Source: an uncultured Chlorobiaceae bacterium
GTDB taxonomy: Bacteria > Bacteroidota > Chlorobiia > Chlorobiales > Chlorobiaceae
Length of the DNA: 6,979 bases
Reading direction: 5' to 3'
NCBI GenBank assembly: GCA_903838095.1
Contig: CAILXE010000051.1
Coordinates: 1-6,979 of the forward strand
The translations under genes were made by a program, and so were the position numbers. Below the pieces are notes generated by a model, which saw only the letters and a list, made by a program, of their open reading frames with translations, was not told the DNA's origin and ran no database searches. Below are positions 5,140 through 6,979 of the stretch, in pieces. Every line of letters starts with the position of its first letter. The first letter of the stretch is position 1.

Positions 5140-6250
5140 CCCGCACAGCCCGAACACACCATCTGCTGCTCTCGTCGTCGTTGGCATGGTAGCCACTGCT
5201 GAAGTACTGGTACCATGCGTAAATCGCAACGTCCTCCGTAGAACTCCAGTCGTAGTAGTCGGAAAAACCGCCAACAGCACTTTTGGCGTGATAAAGCTTG
5301 TTCAGTTCATCCTTTGTTGGTAAATGCCACCCATCACCGAGGGCTGCGCATTTTGCTTTTGCATCTTCCCATGAATAATAAGGGCCTGGAATATCAGCTT
5401 TTGCCGCAATCAGGCCATGCTGACCCGAAGTATCAAGCCATGCAATTTTTCCACCGCTATATTCGTCACCGATTTTCAGTGTTTTTTTCGGTTCAGCTTC
5501 TTGTCGAGCATTTACCACTGGCGCTTCGCGACGAGCTGCTGCTTCTTTCACGGCCGTCAACCGCGCATCCTCCACTTTTCGCCGAGCATCGGCCTCAGGA
5601 TTTCCTTCTACTACCTCAGTGCTGGGCGCAGGTTTATTTTCAACTTTTGACGGCGGTGACTGCTTCATAATACTCCAGACAACACCAAGGATAACCAGCA
5701 TCACAACAGCAACAACTATTACAAGCTGGTTTTTTTGAGCCCAGCCTACGTTTCCGACAGGTTGCAGTGCCAGTTTTCGTTGTGGTGATGTGTGCCCGGC
5801 ACCCTCTAATGAAACCGTGTCCGGCTTTGACGCCGGCCGTGAGTCTGTAACAGGCAAAGTTACAGGAGAAATTTTGGATTCAATCGCGCCAATGAGTAAC
5901 TGAAATCCCTGATGAGCATTGTTGTTTTTCCAGTCAGAGAGATCCGCAGCATGAATACGCCTGAACCCCATTGGCGGTTCAACCGTATCAAGAAAAAGAG
6001 GCACAAGAGTATCCCTTTTCCTGGCCACGTCAGCCTCTTCTTTAACCCAATCTGACTTTACAGAAGAGTTCGACCAGACAACAAGAACACAAGGCGACTC
6101 TTCCAGTGCTTTGCCAATGGAGTCCTCCCATGTTTTCCCTGGCGGAATCTTTTTATCCCAGAAAACACTCCAGCGTTTTTCAAGCTCTTTAACTATTGGC
6201 CTGACACGCTCCTGATCCTCATGGGCATAACTGATAAAAATATCGGGCAT
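5132..6250 (-). CDS. TIR-domain membrane protein with DGR-type variable C-type-lectin-like tip
   Basis: 372 residues. Residues 3-125 are a TIR domain (DIFISYAHED at 3-12; W31-D32; CVLVVWSNSS at 54-63). SDWVKEE at 66-72 aligns with the DWVHKE stretch of the SARM1 TIR NADase, making E72 the likely catalytic glutamate. Residues 176-195 form one hydrophobic membrane span without a preceding signal peptide, so TIR should be cytoplasmic and the C-terminus outside. A charged, possibly coiled linker spans about 219-256. Residues 258-372 form a DUF1566/FGE-type C-type-lectin-like domain: GDGWHLPTKDELNKLY (305-320), WSSTE (335-339), AWYQYF (345-350), VRAVRAF (366-372). Residues 330-365 have the codon pattern of a DGR variable region. 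The ATG at 6250 puts the first TIR strand at the N-terminus; the SD is weak. The hairpin and an avd fragment follow. A sensor-effector role in defence or self-recognition is inferred. Confidence 0.9.
   Translation of the reverse strand: MPDIFISYAHEDQERVRPIVKELEKRWSVFWDKKIPPGKTWEDSIGKALEESPCVLVVWSNSSVKSDWVKEEADVARKRDTLVPLFLDTVEPPMGFRRIHAADLSDWKNNNAHQGFQLLIGAIESKISPVTLPVTDSRPASKPDTVSLEGAGHTSPQRKLALQPVGNVGWAQKNQLVIVVAVVMLVILGVVWSIMKQSPPSKVENKPAPSTEVVEGNPEADARRKVEDARLTAVKEAAARREAPVVNARQEAEPKKTLKIGDEYSGGKIAWLDTSGQHGLIAAKADIPGPYYSWEDAKAKCAALGDGWHLPTKDELNKLYHAKSAVGGFSDYYDWSSTEDVAIYAWYQYFSSGYHANDDESSRWCVRAVRAF
5156..5263 (-). other. Putative DGR variable region (VR)
   Basis: Codons 330-365 of the TIR protein, just before the VRAVRAF end. 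By hand count, 19 of 36 codons end in C and 7 in T. Surface-loop positions are mostly GAC, TAC, AGC, AGT or GCC, exactly what adenine-specific mutagenesis of AAC/AAT template codons produces. Framework codons (TGG, GCA, CAG, TTC, GGC) are interspersed. The template repeat is not in this window, so the exact limits are unknown. The conserved 3' end before the stop would hold the initiation-of-homing sequence. Confidence 0.72.
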
Positions 6251-6323
6251 GAATCGGTATCAATTTTTTATCGGGCAGGAAACCTGTAAACAGTTGCAGA
6301 GAATATAGTCATTTACCCTATTT

Positions 6324-6626
6324 TTATGCCATCACATTGCTCTTGCAGCGAAGGATAGAATCTATTGCTTCTCTCTTGATCAGCATGCTCTCCTCAAGGT
6401 CATAATCATCTTGCAGACCCAGCCAGAACTTTGCGGAATTGCCGAAATATTGTGACAGGCGCAATGCCGTATCAGCCGTGACACGTCGCTTCCCTTTCAC
6501 TATCCCGGATATCCGTGTCTGAGGAATCCCGATATCTTTGGAAAGCCGGTACGCCGAGATCTTCAGTGGAATTAAAAACTCTTCCATCAAAACCTCTCCG
6601 GGATGAATATTTCTGAGTTCGTTCAT
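6324..6626 (-). CDS. higA: HigA-family (VapI-like) antitoxin, no toxin partner visible
   Basis: This 100-residue Xre-type DNA-binding protein is of the HigA antidote family (TIGR02607). The family hallmark NIHPGEVLMEEFL is at residues 6-18, the helix-turn-helix SAYRLSKDIGIP..RIS.IVKGKR at about 24-47, and TADTALRLSQYFGNSAKFWL.LQ..YDL at 50-77. Family length is about 95-105, so it is complete. The usual partner, a ~92-residue HigB toxin, should lie immediately upstream but is absent. The avd gene holds that place, its TGA (6630-6628) separated by a single base from this ATG (6626), so translation is probably coupled. It could repress the avd/TIR operon by itself. The 73-bp gap to the TIR gene shows no confident promoter. 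Confidence 0.88.
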   Translation of the reverse strand: MNELRNIHPGEVLMEEFLIPLKISAYRLSKDIGIPQTRISGIVKGKRRVTADTALRLSQYFGNSAKFWLGLQDDYDLEESMLIKREAIDSILRCKSNVMA

Positions 6627-6627
6627 T

Positions 6628-6903
6628 TCAGTGCTTTTTCATGGGCAGAATTTTCAGGTCAACACATAAACGCACCTCCAGTTTAAGGATTTCAAAATCG
6701 TCAAGAAACACTTCAAGATACTCGGTCTTACTTTTGGCTTTGTTGGCCCTGTAGATGCTGCGCACCAGCACAATGCTGTCGTGCTTGAGATCCTGGCCAA
6801 GCGAGTATTTGTACTCACGAGGAAAATCTTTGGTGTATTCAAAGATTTTCAGGATCAGACGATAGACATCACGATACACCGGTAAATCATAGTAAAGCGC
6901 CAT
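6628..6903 (-). CDS. avd: Avd-like four-helix-bundle DGR accessory protein, apparently short at C-terminus
   Basis: 91 residues of the four-helix-bundle/S23-like family that includes DGR accessory protein Avd, a basic pentamer that works with the reverse transcriptase in target mutagenesis. Recognisable parts: YYDLPVYRDVYRLILKIFEYTKDFPREYKYSLGQ..K (helix 1 and loop), IVLVRSIYRANK (helix 2), FLDDFEILKLEVRLCVDLKIL (helix 3). Family proteins of about 115-128 residues continue with a fourth helix; here the protein ends at PMKKH, so that helix is missing or very short. The ATG at 6903 is shared with the identical start in copy 1. SD is weak (GGA 2 nt before ATG). It lies between a hairpin/variable-gene end (right) and higA (left). 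Ordinary four-helix-bundle proteins unrelated to DGRs exist, so the Avd call leans on context. Confidence 0.78.
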   Translation of the reverse strand: MALYYDLPVYRDVYRLILKIFEYTKDFPREYKYSLGQDLKHDSIVLVRSIYRANKAKSKTEYLEVFLDDFEILKLEVRLCVDLKILPMKKH

Positions 6904-6924
6904 AGTCCAAAATATTTTTTGACT

Positions 6925-6939
6925 GGGGGCGCTGCCCCC
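6925..6939. promoter_or_regulatory. GC hairpin downstream of variable region, copy 2
   Basis: GGGGGC-GCT-GCCCCC has the same 6-bp stem as copy 1 with a different 3-nt loop (GCT instead of TTT). It lies 32 bp beyond the TAA at 6974-6972. Stem kept and loop changed suggests the structure matters. The likely role is as for copy 1: a DGR homing hairpin (inferred). Confidence 0.6.
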
Positions 6940-6971
6940 GGTACCCCCTTAATTGTTTCATAGATAAATGG

Positions 6972-6979
6972 TTAAAAAG
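6972..6979 (-). CDS. Last codons of a second probable variable gene (continues past window)
   Basis: Only TAA (6974-6972), one TTT codon and two bases of the preceding codon are visible. They match base for base the end of the TIR/variable-region gene (..A-F-stop), and the 3' flank is the same hairpin and avd. This implies that another gene ending in VRAVRAF lies just to the right. Nothing else of it can be seen. Confidence 0.5.

Larger units (their letters stand above)
6837..6979 (-). repeat. Direct repeat copy 2: variable-gene 3' end + hairpin + avd start
   Basis: This is the second copy of the repeat at 4998-5139, on the same strand about 1.84 kb away, cut by the right window edge. Here the avd reading frame continues past the point where copy 1 breaks (codon 23), so this copy looks ancestral or intact, at least through helix 3. 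Everything between the copies (higA and the TIR/variable-region gene) could have arrived or been duplicated as one unit. Confidence 0.92.

Noticed and set aside
5314..5670. Plus-strand open frames opposite the TIR gene
   Set aside because: Composition follows the codon use of the opposite gene; no start signal or recognisable family.
5910..5930. GTTGTT run as a template repeat
   Set aside because: It is the KNNN stretch at the end of the TIR domain; there is no wider similarity to the variable region.
1..6979. CRISPR arrays, tRNA/rRNA genes, IS transposases
   Set aside because: No short regularly spaced repeats, tRNA-like folds or transposase motifs were seen; the only long repeat is the 142-bp pair.

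Overview
The window is an accessory-rich bacterial region. Two housekeeping-type genes at the left (an ABC exporter subunit and purT) are followed by about 5 kb of toxin-antitoxin (TA) genes, a wrecked restriction-modification operon, and part of a diversity-generating retroelement (DGR) target locus. The protein styles recall green sulfur bacteria (Chlorobium/Pelodictyon group). That is an impression from remembered families, not something the sequence proves.

Layout. 1-555 (+) is the 3' end of a half-transporter whose ATPase domain resembles the MdlA/YheI-type subunit of heterodimeric exporters. 562-1734 (-) is a full-length purT, convergent with it. 1782-1985 (-) is a lone PF09720-type addiction-module antitoxin with no toxin behind it. 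2137-2474 (+) is a DUF2281-like antitoxin gene overlapping a VapC/FitB-type PIN toxin gene that breaks off after about 36 codons. 2480-3806 (+) is a type III-like restriction-modification operon with a large internal deletion: the first ~149 codons of mod are joined out of frame to the last ~290 codons of res. 3840-4043 (+) is a small unknown ORF. 4188-4794 (-) is an apparently intact RelE/HigB-type toxin plus Xre (NadS-like) antitoxin pair.

The right third reads leftward and is the most interesting part. The TIR-domain gene at 5132-6250 encodes TIR domain - single membrane span - charged linker - C-terminal DUF1566/C-type-lectin-like domain. The last ~36 residues of that domain look like a DGR variable region (VR): most codons are NNC or NNT, and the framework is WSSTE...AWYQ.F..G...VRAVRAF. 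Just downstream is a GC-rich hairpin and then a 24-codon fragment of avd, the DGR accessory four-helix-bundle gene. The same block (VR gene 3' end, hairpin, avd start) recurs at 6837-6979. There avd is longer (91 codons, apparently missing its last helix) and is followed after 1 nt by a HigA-family antitoxin gene. The window ends inside the final codons of what is probably a second variable gene.

How it may work together: the TIR protein would be a membrane receptor whose outer lectin-like tip is rewritten by a reverse transcriptase and template repeat acting in trans. Neither of those is in this window. The tip would control an inner TIR effector that keeps its putative catalytic glutamate (E72). 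The surrounding TA and restriction-modification debris marks the region as a site of repeated gain and loss of defence and conflict genes.
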